Counted from the stretch's first letter, positions 9,130 through 18,715 are shown. The stretch is DNA of 64,000 nucleotides from CS4-C045 sp963844115 (GCA_963844115.1 CAWJNN010000087.1:62001-126000), one strand, 5' to 3'. The notes: generated by a model not told the origin, from the letters alone. Program-made: numbers and translations.

Positions 9130-10500
9130 CGGCAGCGACAAAAAGAAACAGGTTACGTCTCCGTCACGCTGCCAGCTAAGGGTTCCGCCGTGTTGATCCG
9201 CGATCTGTTTGGCGACGGGTAGTCCCAGTCCTGTGCCATCGGGTTTTTCCGTTACGAGCGGTTCAAAGATTTCATCACGGACATGAGCGGCCGGTCCCAC
9301 GCCCGAATCGCTAATTCGAATCGAAACGTGCGCCGCGTCCTGGTGTTCGACGGAAATCGCAACCTGCCCTGGTGATTCCTGCAAGTTTTGCGACGCCGCT
9401 TCGATGGCGTTCAACAAAAGATTCACAATAACCTGCTCAAGGTCTTCGGCATTTCCGCGCACCCGCACCGCATCCTGGGGCGGCGACCAATCCAGCTGAA
9501 TACCCACATGTTGTGCGGCCGGTCGAATCAGCTGCAAGACGCTTTCGATCAATTGCGTGACGTCGAGATCTTCCGCCGGTCGATCCCGGTTACGGCCGAT
9601 GGTTAGAAATCGTTGTAAATACTTCTCCATTAAAGAAAGCTGTCGAGCGGCCACTTCCATGGTTTCGGAATCCTTGCCGGCCGTGCATTCCGTTTGATGC
9701 AAATCCAGAGCCATTCGGCATCCCGTTGCCGCGTTACGCATCTGATGAGCGATCCCAGCGCCCAGTTGGTGGACGGTTCGCAATTGTTCATTGCGGCGGA
9801 CGTTTTCTTCGTATTTTGTCAGCATCTGAGCCATCCCGTTGACGGATTCGACCAGATCGCGAACCTCATCGTTGCGGGACGGAAGGGGCATACTCCGAAA
9901 ATCGCCTTGCGCAATCCGTTGGACCTGGCGGCCCAACTGTCGAAGTGGCTGAGCCACTCGTGAGGAAATGATCAATCCGACCAACATGACCAACAACAGG
10001 GCCCCGGCGCCGACAATCAACGGCGGAAAAGTCGCTTGACGTAGTGATTCCGTGTACGTGTGTTCCGGGTAGAGCACATGCAGTAACAGTTGATCACCGC
10101 CGGTCAGCGGTCCCTGCAAAGGGATCACGGCATGATAAAACGGTTCGCCACCAAGATGGATAGCAGCGGCCAGCGTGAAATCCTCAGCGACGTCGGTCGG
10201 CAGACGGCTGGCCATTATTCGCCAGTTTGCTTCCTTGTTGCTGGCCGCGACCACGTCGCCCTTCCGGTTGCTCAGCAGGAAGTCCGCCCCGGAAAGACCC
10301 CGCATTTGACCCAGCACGGCGTCCGTCAGCGGAAAGCTGGAGCTCTCCAACGTATGGGCTACGTCACGAAGTTGCTGCTGGATCTGCGCCTTCGTGCGAC
10401 GGACGGATAAATACGCGTTCAACGCGCTGACGCCAACCAATAAGAACAGCATCACCAGCGACATGGGCAACATGATCTGTAGGCGAAGCGGCCAGCGCAT
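9100..10500 (-). CDS. NtrB-like membrane sensor histidine kinase
   Basis: 466 residues. Membrane helices at about residues 10-30 and 158-180 bracket a ~125-residue extracytoplasmic sensor. A HAMP linker follows (about 180-232), then the dimerisation/phosphotransfer helix with His252 in 'GAGIAHQMRNAATG'. The ATPase domain has an N-box (NLLLNAIEAA), G1 (DSGVGP) and G2 (GTGLGLPVAKQI). H-box and partner resemble NtrB/AtoS-type kinases that phosphorylate sigma-54 activators; the regulator gene is 60 bp downstream on the same strand. The signal sensed is not evident. Confidence 0.9.
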   Translation of the reverse strand: MRWPLRLQIMLPMSLVMLFLLVGVSALNAYLSVRRTKAQIQQQLRDVAHTLESSSFPLTDAVLGQMRGLSGADFLLSNRKGDVVAASNKEANWRIMASRLPTDVAEDFTLAAAIHLGGEPFYHAVIPLQGPLTGGDQLLLHVLYPEHTYTESLRQATFPPLIVGAGALLLVMLVGLIISSRVAQPLRQLGRQVQRIAQGDFRSMPLPSRNDEVRDLVESVNGMAQMLTKYEENVRRNEQLRTVHQLGAGIAHQMRNAATGCRMALDLHQTECTAGKDSETMEVAARQLSLMEKYLQRFLTIGRNRDRPAEDLDVTQLIESVLQLIRPAAQHVGIQLDWSPPQDAVRVRGNAEDLEQVIVNLLLNAIEAASQNLQESPGQVAISVEHQDAAHVSIRISDSGVGPAAHVRDEIFEPLVTEKPDGTGLGLPVAKQIADQHGGTLSWQRDGDVTCFFLSLPRLQPEATHV

Positions 10501-10826
10501 GAAGGTCCTCGAACCACATGGGAATCATTGCCAGAGAATCCGTATGAAACTTCATGATAGGAGTGGCCGCACCGTCGTTCAATCGACATCGTTTTGACCG
10601 CCAAAACCCGCACGCTGTCGCATTATTCGTCAGCCGTGTCGAATTCATCGACACCGAATCTCTGCCCCGAGAGGACATCCGACTGAATCACCTTGAAAAC
10701 AGACAACAAGCCGCGTCAAATAGAGGAACGGCATTTGCTTACATCATTACATGCAACGATAATGCCGATATTGGTTTGATATTTGTTTCGGGGCATCCTG
10801 CAGAATTCAATTGGGGATCGATTGCT

Positions 10827-11978
10827 ATGCGACCATTGATCGTTTTCGTGTTCCTGGGCTTGATGGCCGCTACCGCGCCGGCCGCTGAACCGGGTTTATC
10901 GCAGGCCGAACTGTACAGCAAGACCGTTGCGAAAGCGGTGCAATACCTGCGAACTCAAGGTCAAGCTGCCGACGGCTCGTACACGGCGGGTGCGGGAATG
11001 GGAGTGACGGCCATCGTTACGGCGGCCGTGATCCGCAATGGCTATAGCGTAGACGATCCCCTGGTTGCGAAGAGCCTGCGATATCTGAAAGGTTTCGTGC
11101 AGCCCAATGGCGGCCTGTATTCCAAAGACAGTCTCTATCAAAATTATGAGACGTGTCTCACGATGATGTGTTTTATCGAAGCGGAAAAACAACGCGCGGG
11201 TCAATACGCTGAGATCATTTCCGCCGCGGAGCGCTTCGTAAAAGGCATCCAAAACGACGAAGGCGAAGGCCACGACCCGTCCAGTCCGGCACACGGTGGT
11301 GCCGGATATGGAAAGCACAAGCGGCCTGACTTGTCGAATACGGGTGTGTTCATCGATGCGCTACGGGCTTCTGGCAACGGCCCCGACGATGAGGCGATAC
11401 GCAAGGCATTGATTTTCGTATCGCGGTGCCAGAATCTAGAAACCGAAAACAACGACACCAAATGGTCGACGAAGAACCCGGATGGCGGCTTTTATTACAC
11501 CGGCGCGGCAGGAGGTTCCAGCCAGTCAAAATGGCCGGAGGGTGAGAGCGAAGAGGTCCGCGGCCTGCGCAGCTATGGATCCATGACATACGTCGGATTG
11601 AAGAGCATGATTTACGCAGGGTTGAAGGAGGATGACCCACGCGTCGCCGCAGCGACGAAGTGGTTGCGAAAGAACTACCGGCTGGACGAAAACCCGGGAC
11701 TCGGCTCACAAGGCCTGTACTACTATTACAATACCTTCGCCAAGGCACTGGACGCCTTGGGTGAAGATGAATTCGCGGATGCCGAAGGCGTAAAACACAA
11801 CTGGCGCGTGGAATTGCTGCAGCATCTGGCCTCCTTGCAGAGTAAAGACGGTTCGTGGGTCAATGAGCAAACTCGATGGCTGGAAGGCGATTCGAATTTG
11901 GTCACGGGTTATGCGCTGCTGTCGATCAGCTATTGCCGGCCGGTCGAGCGCGACGACGAAGGAACGGTTCAAGATTAA
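10827..11978 (+). CDS. Secreted squalene-cyclase/prenyltransferase-repeat protein
   Basis: 383 residues from ATG 10827 with a signal peptide (MRPLIVFVFLG, cleavage near 'APAAEP'). Repeats typical of the alpha/alpha-toroid of squalene cyclases and prenyltransferases are visible, for example 'YLKGFVQPNGGLYS', 'WSTKNPDGGFYYTG' and 'LASLQSKDGSW', plus 'GSMTYVGLKSMIYAGL'. The catalytic DxDD motif of true squalene-hopene cyclases is not seen. In planctomycetes such secreted proteins are common and uncharacterised; lipid or protein binding is a guess. A related gene lies at 38091-39752. Confidence 0.75.
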   Translation: MRPLIVFVFLGLMAATAPAAEPGLSQAELYSKTVAKAVQYLRTQGQAADGSYTAGAGMGVTAIVTAAVIRNGYSVDDPLVAKSLRYLKGFVQPNGGLYSKDSLYQNYETCLTMMCFIEAEKQRAGQYAEIISAAERFVKGIQNDEGEGHDPSSPAHGGAGYGKHKRPDLSNTGVFIDALRASGNGPDDEAIRKALIFVSRCQNLETENNDTKWSTKNPDGGFYYTGAAGGSSQSKWPEGESEEVRGLRSYGSMTYVGLKSMIYAGLKEDDPRVAAATKWLRKNYRLDENPGLGSQGLYYYYNTFAKALDALGEDEFADAEGVKHNWRVELLQHLASLQSKDGSWVNEQTRWLEGDSNLVTGYALLSISYCRPVERDDEGTVQD

Positions 11979-12021
11979 ATACCACGCATTTCGCTGAACT
12001 TGCCGTGGTAAATCCAAGACG

Positions 12022-12894
12022 TTGAGGCAGATGTTGTTCGATCCAAGTGAAACGCCGACATGGACCAGCCTGAACGAGGCACGCGACCAAGCGCGGTGTC
12101 GCGGTGCCCACCGTCGTCATTTCGTAATCGGGTGGAGTGCGTCGACGGTGGTTCATGTGACCGTGGCGAGTTGCGTCGCGGTCTGGGTGCTGTTGAATTA
12201 TTGGAATCTGATTGAAAACGTCCAACTGTCGGGATCGCGACGGGTCGTCAGTCTGGAATTGACTATGACCGACAACAAGGTGTCGATGCCCGCGGCTGCC
12301 GCCAGCGCGACGACGCCCGTGAGATTTATTCCGCAGAAGGCGCTGGAGGAATTAGAGGCGGCATCGCTACCTCAGATTACTCCGCAGCCGATCCGTGTGG
12401 CTCGACAGCAGAGTGCGGCACGCGTGCGGCCACATGATGCCATCGATCGATTGATGGCCGATGTTTCGCTAAGACAGGATACGGATGCGAGCGTGAAAGC
12501 TTCGGTGCGTATCTCGACCCCGAGCGAACTGAGGCAGACGGTCGTGCAGCTGGCGGCCGCGAGCGGCGGTCAGCAACGTCCATCCGTCGCCGCACTGCCA
12601 AAGACGGCGGTTGGCTTTGACGAAAAAGCGGCCCAGGTGATCTTCAATCCGTATCCGATCTACCCAGCGGAAGCTATCCGCCTGGGAATCGCCGGCCGCG
12701 TCGTGTTGAGGCTGACCGTATCGGAAGAAGGGACGGTCTCCAACGTCACTATCGCCTCCAGCAGCGGCTATTACGTGCTGGATGACGCCGCGATGGTGGG
12801 TGTGCGCCAATGGCGGTACGTGGCCGCGACGCGTGGGGGTCGCCCGGTCAGCAGTTTCATTCGGCAGCCAGTCAGATTTCTTCCACCATCCTGA
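12022..12894 (+). CDS. TonB-family energy transducer
   Basis: About 290 residues from a TTG at 12022, or 287 from ATG 12031. Basic N-terminus, one membrane helix at about residues 38-60, a periplasmic linker, then a C-terminal TonB domain (residues ~200-290): 'YPAEAIRLGIAGRVVLRLTVSEEG', 'IASSSGYYVLDDAA', 'VRQWRYVAATRGG'. TonB couples the inner-membrane proton motive force to outer-membrane receptors. A TonB-dependent receptor is encoded about 200 bp downstream on the same strand, suggesting a dedicated pair. ExbB/ExbD are not in the window. Confidence 0.87.
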   Translation: MRQMLFDPSETPTWTSLNEARDQARCRGAHRRHFVIGWSASTVVHVTVASCVAVWVLLNYWNLIENVQLSGSRRVVSLELTMTDNKVSMPAAAASATTPVRFIPQKALEELEAASLPQITPQPIRVARQQSAARVRPHDAIDRLMADVSLRQDTDASVKASVRISTPSELRQTVVQLAAASGGQQRPSVAALPKTAVGFDEKAAQVIFNPYPIYPAEAIRLGIAGRVVLRLTVSEEGTVSNVTIASSSGYYVLDDAAMVGVRQWRYVAATRGGRPVSSFIRQPVRFLPPS

Positions 12895-13098
12895 TGGGCT
12901 TCTCTCCCGCCTGGCTTTTCGGGTCGCTTGTTAAGCTTTGCCGATTATCGCGGTCGTAGCGGCTGTGGTCCGGTTGTTGAAGGTTCACCGGTCGTACCGC
13001 CGATGCCGATGGTAGCGATGATCCGCTTTAGGCATCACCTCTGGTGTGCTGCGCGCCGGTAACCGCACTGCTAGCATTTTGCTCATATCACCTACTTG

Positions 13099-15387
13099 AT
13101 GAATACACTTCGGGCAGTTTTGTTGTCTCTGGCACTCGCCGGCTTTTTGTCGGCGCAGGATTCTGATCCGACTGCGCCGCCCGACGAGCCGACAATGGGC
13201 GAGATTGAAGTAGAGGCACCGGAGATTGAAGTGCAGCCTCCAGCGAATGGTTCGGATGCGCCCGAGATTCGAGTGAAGCCTCCGGTGAACGGTTCGGTTG
13301 TGAATCCCTTACCGCCGCCAGAATCAACACCTGACGTCGATACCCAGCAATCGTTCGATGGATCGGACGATCCGTTCGACCTGCCGCTCAGCTTTCCGAG
13401 TCTGCCCCAGCAGGTTTTGGGCGACGGATTTGGCGGCGATAGCGGTATCCTGCGGACTACCGCGTCGCTATTCGACACCCCGGCAGCCGTATCGATTCTC
13501 AGTCGCGAGGAGATACTGGAGCGGCAGGCCCCCGATATGTTTCATGCTCTGCAAAACGAGGTGGGCGTGTTGATGCAAAGCACCGCCGCCGGCCAGTCCT
13601 CCCCGTTTATCCGTGGATTGACAGGCCAGCAGGTGTTGATCCTGATCGACGGGATTCGGCTGAACAACTCGACGTTCCGCCGAGGTCCAAACCAGTATTT
13701 CGGAACGATTGATCCCGGCATGGTTGATCATATCGAGGTCCTGCGTGGCCAGGGCTCGGTGCTGTGGGGCTCCGATGCGATCGGCGGAACGATCAACGTC
13801 GTGACGCGCAACCCGGATTCGGATTATGCGAACTGTTGCGGCGACTTCTTTGGCCGGGAGTTTACCGAATACTACAACACGTCGAATTCCTCGTCGTATT
13901 CGCGCCTCAACGTGGAAGGTTGGATGGGCTCGGCCGGCGTCTTGGCGGGCGGCAGTTTCTTTAACCCGCGCGACCTGGACACCGGATTCGACAATTTCCC
14001 GCGGCAACCGGGCACGAATTTTCAGCAGTATGCGGGCGACATCAAATTCAACTACCTGCTGAACCGTGACGAGATGCTGACCTTTTCGCTGCAGCATTTC
14101 GAGCAGGAAGACCTTGCTCGCAGCGACACGTTTCCGGGATTTCCGCTCGATCGCGGCAGCCTCAATACCCCGGGGAACGCCCGTGTTTTTGATCCCCAGC
14201 AACGCGACCTGGCTTATGTCCGCTATCAATCGCTCGATCCGCTGAACGGCTACCTCGATGCGCTGACGTTCACCGCTTCTTATCAACGCCAGCGCGAAGT
14301 CCTGACCCGCGGTATCCCCACCGCGCGCTTCCAGGAAACCGACGTGGATACCACGGGTTTGAATCTTGTAGCCAGCAAGGACCTGGGCTGCGTCGGCAGA
14401 TGGACCAGCGGTGTCGACTGGTACTACGACGACGTGGATTCGCCCTTCGGCGGTACGGCCAGCGGGCCGGTCATTCCCGACGACGCCTGGTATCGGCGGT
14501 TCGGCTGGTTTCTGAACGGGGACATGCCGCTGACAGACCGGCTGAATGCCGTGGCCGGCGTGCGTTACGAATCGATCGAGACGGCCGGTACGCCGGTGGT
14601 CATGGACACACCCGTGTTCATCAACCCCACGTACGACGACTGGGTCGGGCAGGCGGGGCTCGTCTACGAAATCACCCCCAGCCTACACCTGGTCGGTTCT
14701 ATCTCCGAAGGGTTTCGTGCGCCGAACCTCGACGACTTGATGGCCAACAATCCCAACGTGCTGCAACAGGGGCAGAGCTTGCCCAGCCTGGGACTGACCC
14801 CGGAACATTCAATCAACTACGAGGTTGGCCTGAAGACGGACTTCGACCGGCTGCGGACTCAGACGTTCGTGTTCTGGCTGGACCTGCAGGATAACATGGT
14901 CTCCATCACGGCGGCTCCCAATACGTTCGCGACCGCTAATCAGGATTCCTTTGTGCAGGGCGTGGAATTCAACGGCGAGTACCTGTTGCAGGACGGTTGG
15001 TCGGTGTACGGCAACTTCTGGTACACGTTCGGCGAGAACCGCGTGACCGACGCGCCGCTCAGCCGCATCCCGCCGGCACAGGGCATTCTCGGTCTGAGAT
15101 GGAGAGACCCGGAATTGCGCAGCTACTTCGCCGTCTATACGTGGATGTCGGACCGCCAGGAACGGCTCGACCCGGTGCGCGATGTGACGGACGAGCGAAT
15201 TCCGATCGGGGGGACGCCGGGCTTTGCCACGCTTAACGCTCGATTCGGGCGCACATTCGGCTGCGGTGATCAGCACCGCGCCAGCATCAGTCTGGAAAAC
15301 ATCACCGACCAGCCGTACCAGGTTCACGGCTCCGGCGTGTTGGGAACGGGTTTTACAGCGAGGTTCGGTTACTCGTGGATCTGGTAG
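13099..15387 (+). CDS. TonB-dependent outer-membrane receptor
   Basis: 762 residues from ATG 13099. A signal peptide (ending 'FLSAQ') is followed by ~100 residues rich in Pro, Glu and Asp with internal repeats (VEAPEIEVQPPANGS / APEIRVKPPVNGS). The plug domain is clear: 'LFDTPAAVSILSREEI', 'FIRGLTGQQVLILIDGIRLNN' and 'VEVLRG'-type 'IEVLRGQGSVLWGSDAIGG'. The barrel follows and ends with aromatic Trp. The best resemblance is to colicin I/heme/catecholate receptors (CirA type). Substrate is unknown; iron chelates, cobalamin or glycans are possible. Confidence 0.9.
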   Translation: MNTLRAVLLSLALAGFLSAQDSDPTAPPDEPTMGEIEVEAPEIEVQPPANGSDAPEIRVKPPVNGSVVNPLPPPESTPDVDTQQSFDGSDDPFDLPLSFPSLPQQVLGDGFGGDSGILRTTASLFDTPAAVSILSREEILERQAPDMFHALQNEVGVLMQSTAAGQSSPFIRGLTGQQVLILIDGIRLNNSTFRRGPNQYFGTIDPGMVDHIEVLRGQGSVLWGSDAIGGTINVVTRNPDSDYANCCGDFFGREFTEYYNTSNSSSYSRLNVEGWMGSAGVLAGGSFFNPRDLDTGFDNFPRQPGTNFQQYAGDIKFNYLLNRDEMLTFSLQHFEQEDLARSDTFPGFPLDRGSLNTPGNARVFDPQQRDLAYVRYQSLDPLNGYLDALTFTASYQRQREVLTRGIPTARFQETDVDTTGLNLVASKDLGCVGRWTSGVDWYYDDVDSPFGGTASGPVIPDDAWYRRFGWFLNGDMPLTDRLNAVAGVRYESIETAGTPVVMDTPVFINPTYDDWVGQAGLVYEITPSLHLVGSISEGFRAPNLDDLMANNPNVLQQGQSLPSLGLTPEHSINYEVGLKTDFDRLRTQTFVFWLDLQDNMVSITAAPNTFATANQDSFVQGVEFNGEYLLQDGWSVYGNFWYTFGENRVTDAPLSRIPPAQGILGLRWRDPELRSYFAVYTWMSDRQERLDPVRDVTDERIPIGGTPGFATLNARFGRTFGCGDQHRASISLENITDQPYQVHGSGVLGTGFTARFGYSWIW

Positions 15388-15731
15388 ACCGAATATCACG
15401 TAGGTACGGGTCTTAGAATAAAGGGAGATGTCCGGAGCGCTTGTACGATGGGCCTCCGAGCCCGTGGCCAGCCTTTGTACGATGGGTCTCCGAACCCGTC
15501 GCAACTAGGGTTAGATTCAAGGTAAACGACGGGTTTGGCGTGTGCACTAATTCGCATAATTGACACAAGACACGTCACTTTTTGCCCCTCGATTGCCGTA
15601 AGCACAAACGGTCAAATATAATACAGCAGGGCTCTATAAATGAGATGTCGCCTAAGCAGGCAGTTTTCCTGCATGTGCGACACTTTGTCTGACAGAGAAC
15701 CGTTGGCCGATCAGGACTGCCGAGCTTATGA
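15388..15731 (+). repeat. Non-coding stretch with two TTGTACGATGGG repeats
   Basis: Two direct copies of a ~25-bp sequence (TTGTACGATGGGCCTCCGAG plus CCCGT) lie at 15441-15465 and 15475-15499. The same sequence forms the arms of a palindrome at 28297-28371. At 15645-15710 is a weak stem-forming segment with GCCTAAGC on the left and CCGTTGGCC on the right, reminiscent of the elements that separate the next genes. No gene seen. Confidence 0.6.
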
Positions 15732-16070
15732 ATGTGGTGGTTTGTTGGGAGCATCGTTGCCCTGATCGTCCTATGGCAAACTGTGCCCCGTGTTATTCAG
15801 TTCTGCCTCGACATCAAGGGACGCCGCGTTTTCTACGCTACCAGTTGTCCGGCTTGCGGGGTAACGTACGAGCCGTCCGCAGTTCGGTGCGCGAAGCACC
15901 TAGTAAAGACCAAGGTATTCGGAGGACCGCCTCCCGCACCATTTTCGGCAATGGCGTACGAAGCTTGGGAGCTTCGCTGCACGGAGTGCGAACATGTCGA
16001 AGATTTCGATCCGCAAGCCAATGTGATCGTAATTGAGGAGCCGACGCAAGCGGAGGAGGATGGCAATTGA
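15732..16070 (+). CDS. Small membrane protein with two CxxC pairs
   Basis: 112 residues: one N-terminal membrane helix (residues 2-22) and a cytoplasmic zinc-ribbon-like module with C39-P-A-C42 and C83-T-E-C86. The start ATG at 15732 gives the membrane helix; an ATG at 15728 is in another frame. No family recognised. It is the first of four small same-strand genes separated by similar intergenic elements. Confidence 0.6.
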   Translation: MWWFVGSIVALIVLWQTVPRVIQFCLDIKGRRVFYATSCPACGVTYEPSAVRCAKHLVKTKVFGGPPPAPFSAMAYEAWELRCTECEHVEDFDPQANVIVIEEPTQAEEDGN

Positions 16071-16117
16071 CTATCAAGTGATACGTTAATCTTCACTTCC
16101 CCGACGTGACCTTATCG

Positions 16118-16254
16118 GCCAACAAAACATATCGGCAAGGTGCTGCGCATCGCCGCATTGGTACTTTGACGTTGTCCGGTCTGTTACAATACTTGGCTAG
16201 TCAAGGTCGTTCGCTACGGTAACGAGCGGCGACCAACATGATTCCCGTTAGGCA
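16118..16254 (+). repeat. attC-like intergenic element 1
   Basis: About 137 bp running from GGCCAAC to GTTAGGC, ends that approximate the integron attC core boxes RYYYAAC and GTTRRRY. It shares blocks with element 2: 'CGGCAAGGTG', 'CATCGCCGCATTGGTA', 'CTGTTACAAT' and 'ACGAGCGGCGACCA'. It separates two unrelated small genes. Confidence 0.4.
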
Positions 16255-16264
16255 ACATAGATCA

Positions 16265-16624
16265 ATGCGATTCAGTATCCGTCAGATGCTGTTGACGGTG
16301 GCAATTGTTGCCGTTGCCCTAGCTTGGTTTTCTCACGCCTTGTGGGGTCATCCCGTCAACGAACGGAACTGCAGGCGGATTCAGCCTGGAATGACTGAGC
16401 AAGAAGTCACACAACTGTTTGGAGAACCCGGCCGGACTGGGCGACACTTGCATGGCTTCTCGCCAAATTCCGGAACCCTCAAGGATTGGTATGGGCAGCA
16501 TTTTTACGTACAAGTGGCGTTTGACCGACACGGTCGAGTCGCGGAGCGCACGGCTGGTTTCCCATGTACCGCTGGGAGCACCAGGAACCTTGGGCCGTTC
16601 GCGTGCGACAATGGATCGATATGA
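16265..16624 (+). CDS. Small lipid- or membrane-anchored SmpA/OmlA-like protein
   Basis: 119 residues from ATG 16265. The N-terminus (MRFSIRQMLLTVAIVAVALAW) is the short membrane anchor seen in many small planctomycete proteins. The region 'CRRIQPGMTEQEVTQLFGEPG' matches the GMT..EV..LxGxP signature of SmpA/OmlA (BamE-like) domains. A single-domain protein of this type could bind envelope proteins; no partner is visible. Second gene of the candidate cassette row. Confidence 0.6.
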   Translation: MRFSIRQMLLTVAIVAVALAWFSHALWGHPVNERNCRRIQPGMTEQEVTQLFGEPGRTGRHLHGFSPNSGTLKDWYGQHFYVQVAFDRHGRVAERTAGFPCTAGSTRNLGPFACDNGSI

Positions 16625-16675
16625 AGATGCGATGACGAACGTTGAACCCCATATCGATGACCACAGTATAGCTGT

Positions 16676-16818
16676 CGCCTAACCCAGCCTGTCGGCAAGG
16701 TGGGCTGCGCCCATCGCCGCATTGGTAGTTCAAACTTAATCCTGTCTGTTACAATGCTTGGTGATATAGAGCCGTTCGCCTTGGTGACGAGCGGCGACCA
16801 CCAGTCGAACCGTTGGGC
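16676..16818 (+). repeat. attC-like intergenic element 2
   Basis: About 143 bp from GCCTAAC (just after the previous gene) to GTTGGGC, ends that fit RYYYAAC and GTTRRRY and are mutually complementary with one mismatch. Internal blocks are shared with element 1. Length is within the 57-141 bp range usually quoted for attC sites, at the upper limit. Confidence 0.45.
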
Positions 16819-16834
16819 GAGCTGAGTTGTTCTC

Positions 16835-17539
16835 ATGAAACACGTCCTTGTACTCATTCTTGTCGCGTTCGTTTTTCCGACAGCCGTGTGCGCCCATTAC
16901 GTACCCACGAACTTCGCCGATTTGGCAGGAACTTCGGACGCGATTGTGGTCGGCGACATCTCGAAAATTGATGAGAATACTTACTCGCTAACGGTCGAAG
17001 ACGTGCTTGCTGGCCCCGCGATGAAGGGTCAATCGCTCAGGGTACGACGATTCCGTGACTGGGTTTGCGCATGGCGTTGGGCGGACTACGAAGTGGGGCA
17101 GAAGCTTCTCGTGTTTCTGACTCGTGACGATGAAGAGCAGGTGTGGAGCAGTCGCGGTGCGGCTTGCGAGGGTGAGTCGCCCATCGTAGAGAATGATGTA
17201 CATGCCAACTTCGGCGTGCCGGGAAAGAGCATCGAGTACAAAGGGCGTTTTGGTAAATGGCACCTATCAGCGGTTCCGTTTAATCAGGTTCGCACGGCAA
17301 TTCTCGATTTTCGCGCTGCGTTTCGTGTGCTGCCAGCTAAAGATCCTTGGCGAAAGGATGGCGAGTACTCCGTCTACGTACCGTTTGAACGAATTGAATC
17401 CGTTAGCAAACCGACGACGTCCCCGTTCCGTCCTCGAAGACCGCCGCCGGAGTTTCGGACACGATCACCGCTCCATCGCCATCTTGCAGAGACTGTCGAG
17501 AAAGAGCGTGAAAAGATTCAAAAGTACAACGCCAAATAG
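16835..17539 (+). CDS. Secreted hypothetical protein
   Basis: 234 residues with a clear signal peptide (MKHVLVLILVAFVFPTAVCA). The mature N-terminal part (LAGTSDAIVVGDISKIDENTYSLTVEDVLAG...LLVFLTRD) has the look of small secreted OB- or beta-sandwich domains. The C-terminal ~40 residues are Pro/Arg/Lys rich and probably disordered. No known motif. Third gene of the candidate cassette row. Confidence 0.6.
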   Translation: MKHVLVLILVAFVFPTAVCAHYVPTNFADLAGTSDAIVVGDISKIDENTYSLTVEDVLAGPAMKGQSLRVRRFRDWVCAWRWADYEVGQKLLVFLTRDDEEQVWSSRGAACEGESPIVENDVHANFGVPGKSIEYKGRFGKWHLSAVPFNQVRTAILDFRAAFRVLPAKDPWRKDGEYSVYVPFERIESVSKPTTSPFRPRRPPPEFRTRSPLHRHLAETVEKEREKIQKYNAK

Positions 17540-17540
17540 T

Positions 17541-17690
17541 CGCCCAACACCGCATGCCCGCTGAGCCGCCGCATCCATGCGGCGGACGCCTTGGCTTTTG
17601 TTTTAGGCGGCCCTCGTGTTATAAGGGTTCTTGGTTGCTCGACTTTTTCCTTCGTTCGGGGGCGGCGACCGACAGCCAAACCGTTGTCGG
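17541..17690 (+). repeat. attC-like intergenic element 3 (degenerate)
   Basis: Begins with GCCCAAC right after the stop of the previous gene and ends near 'AACCGTTGTCGGC', aligned with the end of element 2 (AACCGTTGGGC). Contains an internal hairpin GCCGCC...GGCGGA and the shared block GGGCGGCGACC. More divergent than elements 1 and 2. Confidence 0.35.
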
Positions 17691-17707
17691 CTCCGAGTAA
17701 TTGAATT

Positions 17708-17989
17708 GTGTCTTCGGCACTACAATCCGAACGCCGTTTCTACCTTCGCGGGCTTCTCTGCACAGTTACGGTCGTCAGCTGTGTGATGGCTGTCGTGCGC
17801 TACGGGGTCTTCCACCAATCGATCCCGTTTGTGATTGTCGGCGGCCTAGCTGCGTACATGTGCGTTATGTGGAGTCTTGGCTGGCTCGCGAATGGTGTCC
17901 ATGGCGCATTGCAATGGACGCTTGCGTCACTGATCATAGTTTCGTTAACGTGTATAGTGATGGCATTCGCGCTACCCTCTGTCCAGTAG
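17708..17989 (+). CDS. Small hydrophobic membrane protein
   Basis: 93 residues from a GTG start. About two to three membrane helices: residues 14-30, 38-58 and 67-90. No charged motif or known family. Fourth and last of the row of small same-strand genes; a degenerate group II intron on the opposite strand begins immediately downstream. Confidence 0.5.
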   Translation: MSSALQSERRFYLRGLLCTVTVVSCVMAVVRYGVFHQSIPFVIVGGLAAYMCVMWSLGWLANGVHGALQWTLASLIIVSLTCIVMAFALPSVQ

Positions 17990-18024
17990 GCGTTTTTGGC
18001 GCAAGATGTAACGTTCCGACAATT

Positions 18025-18715
18025 TGTCAAATCGGTAATCGCGGTAGGGACCGCCGTTGCCGGCGGCCCCCCGCACAGATCTCCCGGTACGCCGGGATGA
18101 GTGTTTACCTCATACGGCTCCTCCGTTGAGTACAAACGGTCACAATGTTGCCATCGTTACGCGCCGCGAATGTACGGCCAACATCTTAGCCACTTGATCC
18201 GGCCCGGTGTCCGGAGTGACAGTCGGCTGGCATTACTCCTCTTCGGTGACCCCCTTCCCTCCACGAACTCCGCCACCAGCGTTCTGGATTTGTTCGCTCG
18301 CTTCGCAGGTAATACGGAGTCATCTGACTTCTCGTCGATGTACATGTCAGTCGTTCCCTCGGAGAGGTTCACTGACCGTCCTTGACGAAGCCGCCAAGGA
18401 ATCGACGAGATCTCCCGGTTCTCGTGCTTGGAATGTCCATCGCACCGGGACACAGGTTCATTGACTCCACCGCGTCCGTCAACCACCTTGCCATTAGCGG
18501 TGGCGACGATGTTGCCTTCTCCAAGTCAAGACAAGATCGGCACGCGAAAGTGACTGATTTCGGAGCCGGGTACCCTCTGGGTGAGCTGGCCTACGCTTCC
18601 TCTTGCCGATGCTACACCCCTGATGTCACCATCAGCAGCGTACGGTTCGAGGCCAAAGTGATTGGCTAAATCTTCCTTGTAGGACTCTTTCATTCCCAAT
18701 TCCAAACCGGTTTAT
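18025..18715 (-). mobile_element. Degenerate, internally deleted group II intron
   Basis: On the minus strand near 18120 down to 18035 the sequence reads GAGCCGTATGAGG...CTCAT, then a segment with GCGGGGGGCCGCCGGCAACG and CCCTACCG. This is the arrangement of intron domain V (GAGCCGTAT with the AGC triad) and domain VI. Upstream, between about 18486 and 18160, the minus-strand frame contains 'TDMYIDEKSDDSVLPAKRAN' and 'AEFVEGRGSPKRSN', which resembles the N-terminus and leader of group II intron reverse transcriptases. The rest of the reverse transcriptase is missing, so domain V follows directly. Domain V itself carries an extra 'CCCGG' block. Plus-strand frames here are antisense shadows. 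Confidence rests on recalled motif patterns. Confidence 0.6.

Noticed and set aside
18101..18669. Two plus-strand frames of ~95 codons each
   Set aside because: They lie antisense to the degenerate group II intron; the minus-strand match to intron reverse transcriptase start and domain V explains this region better.
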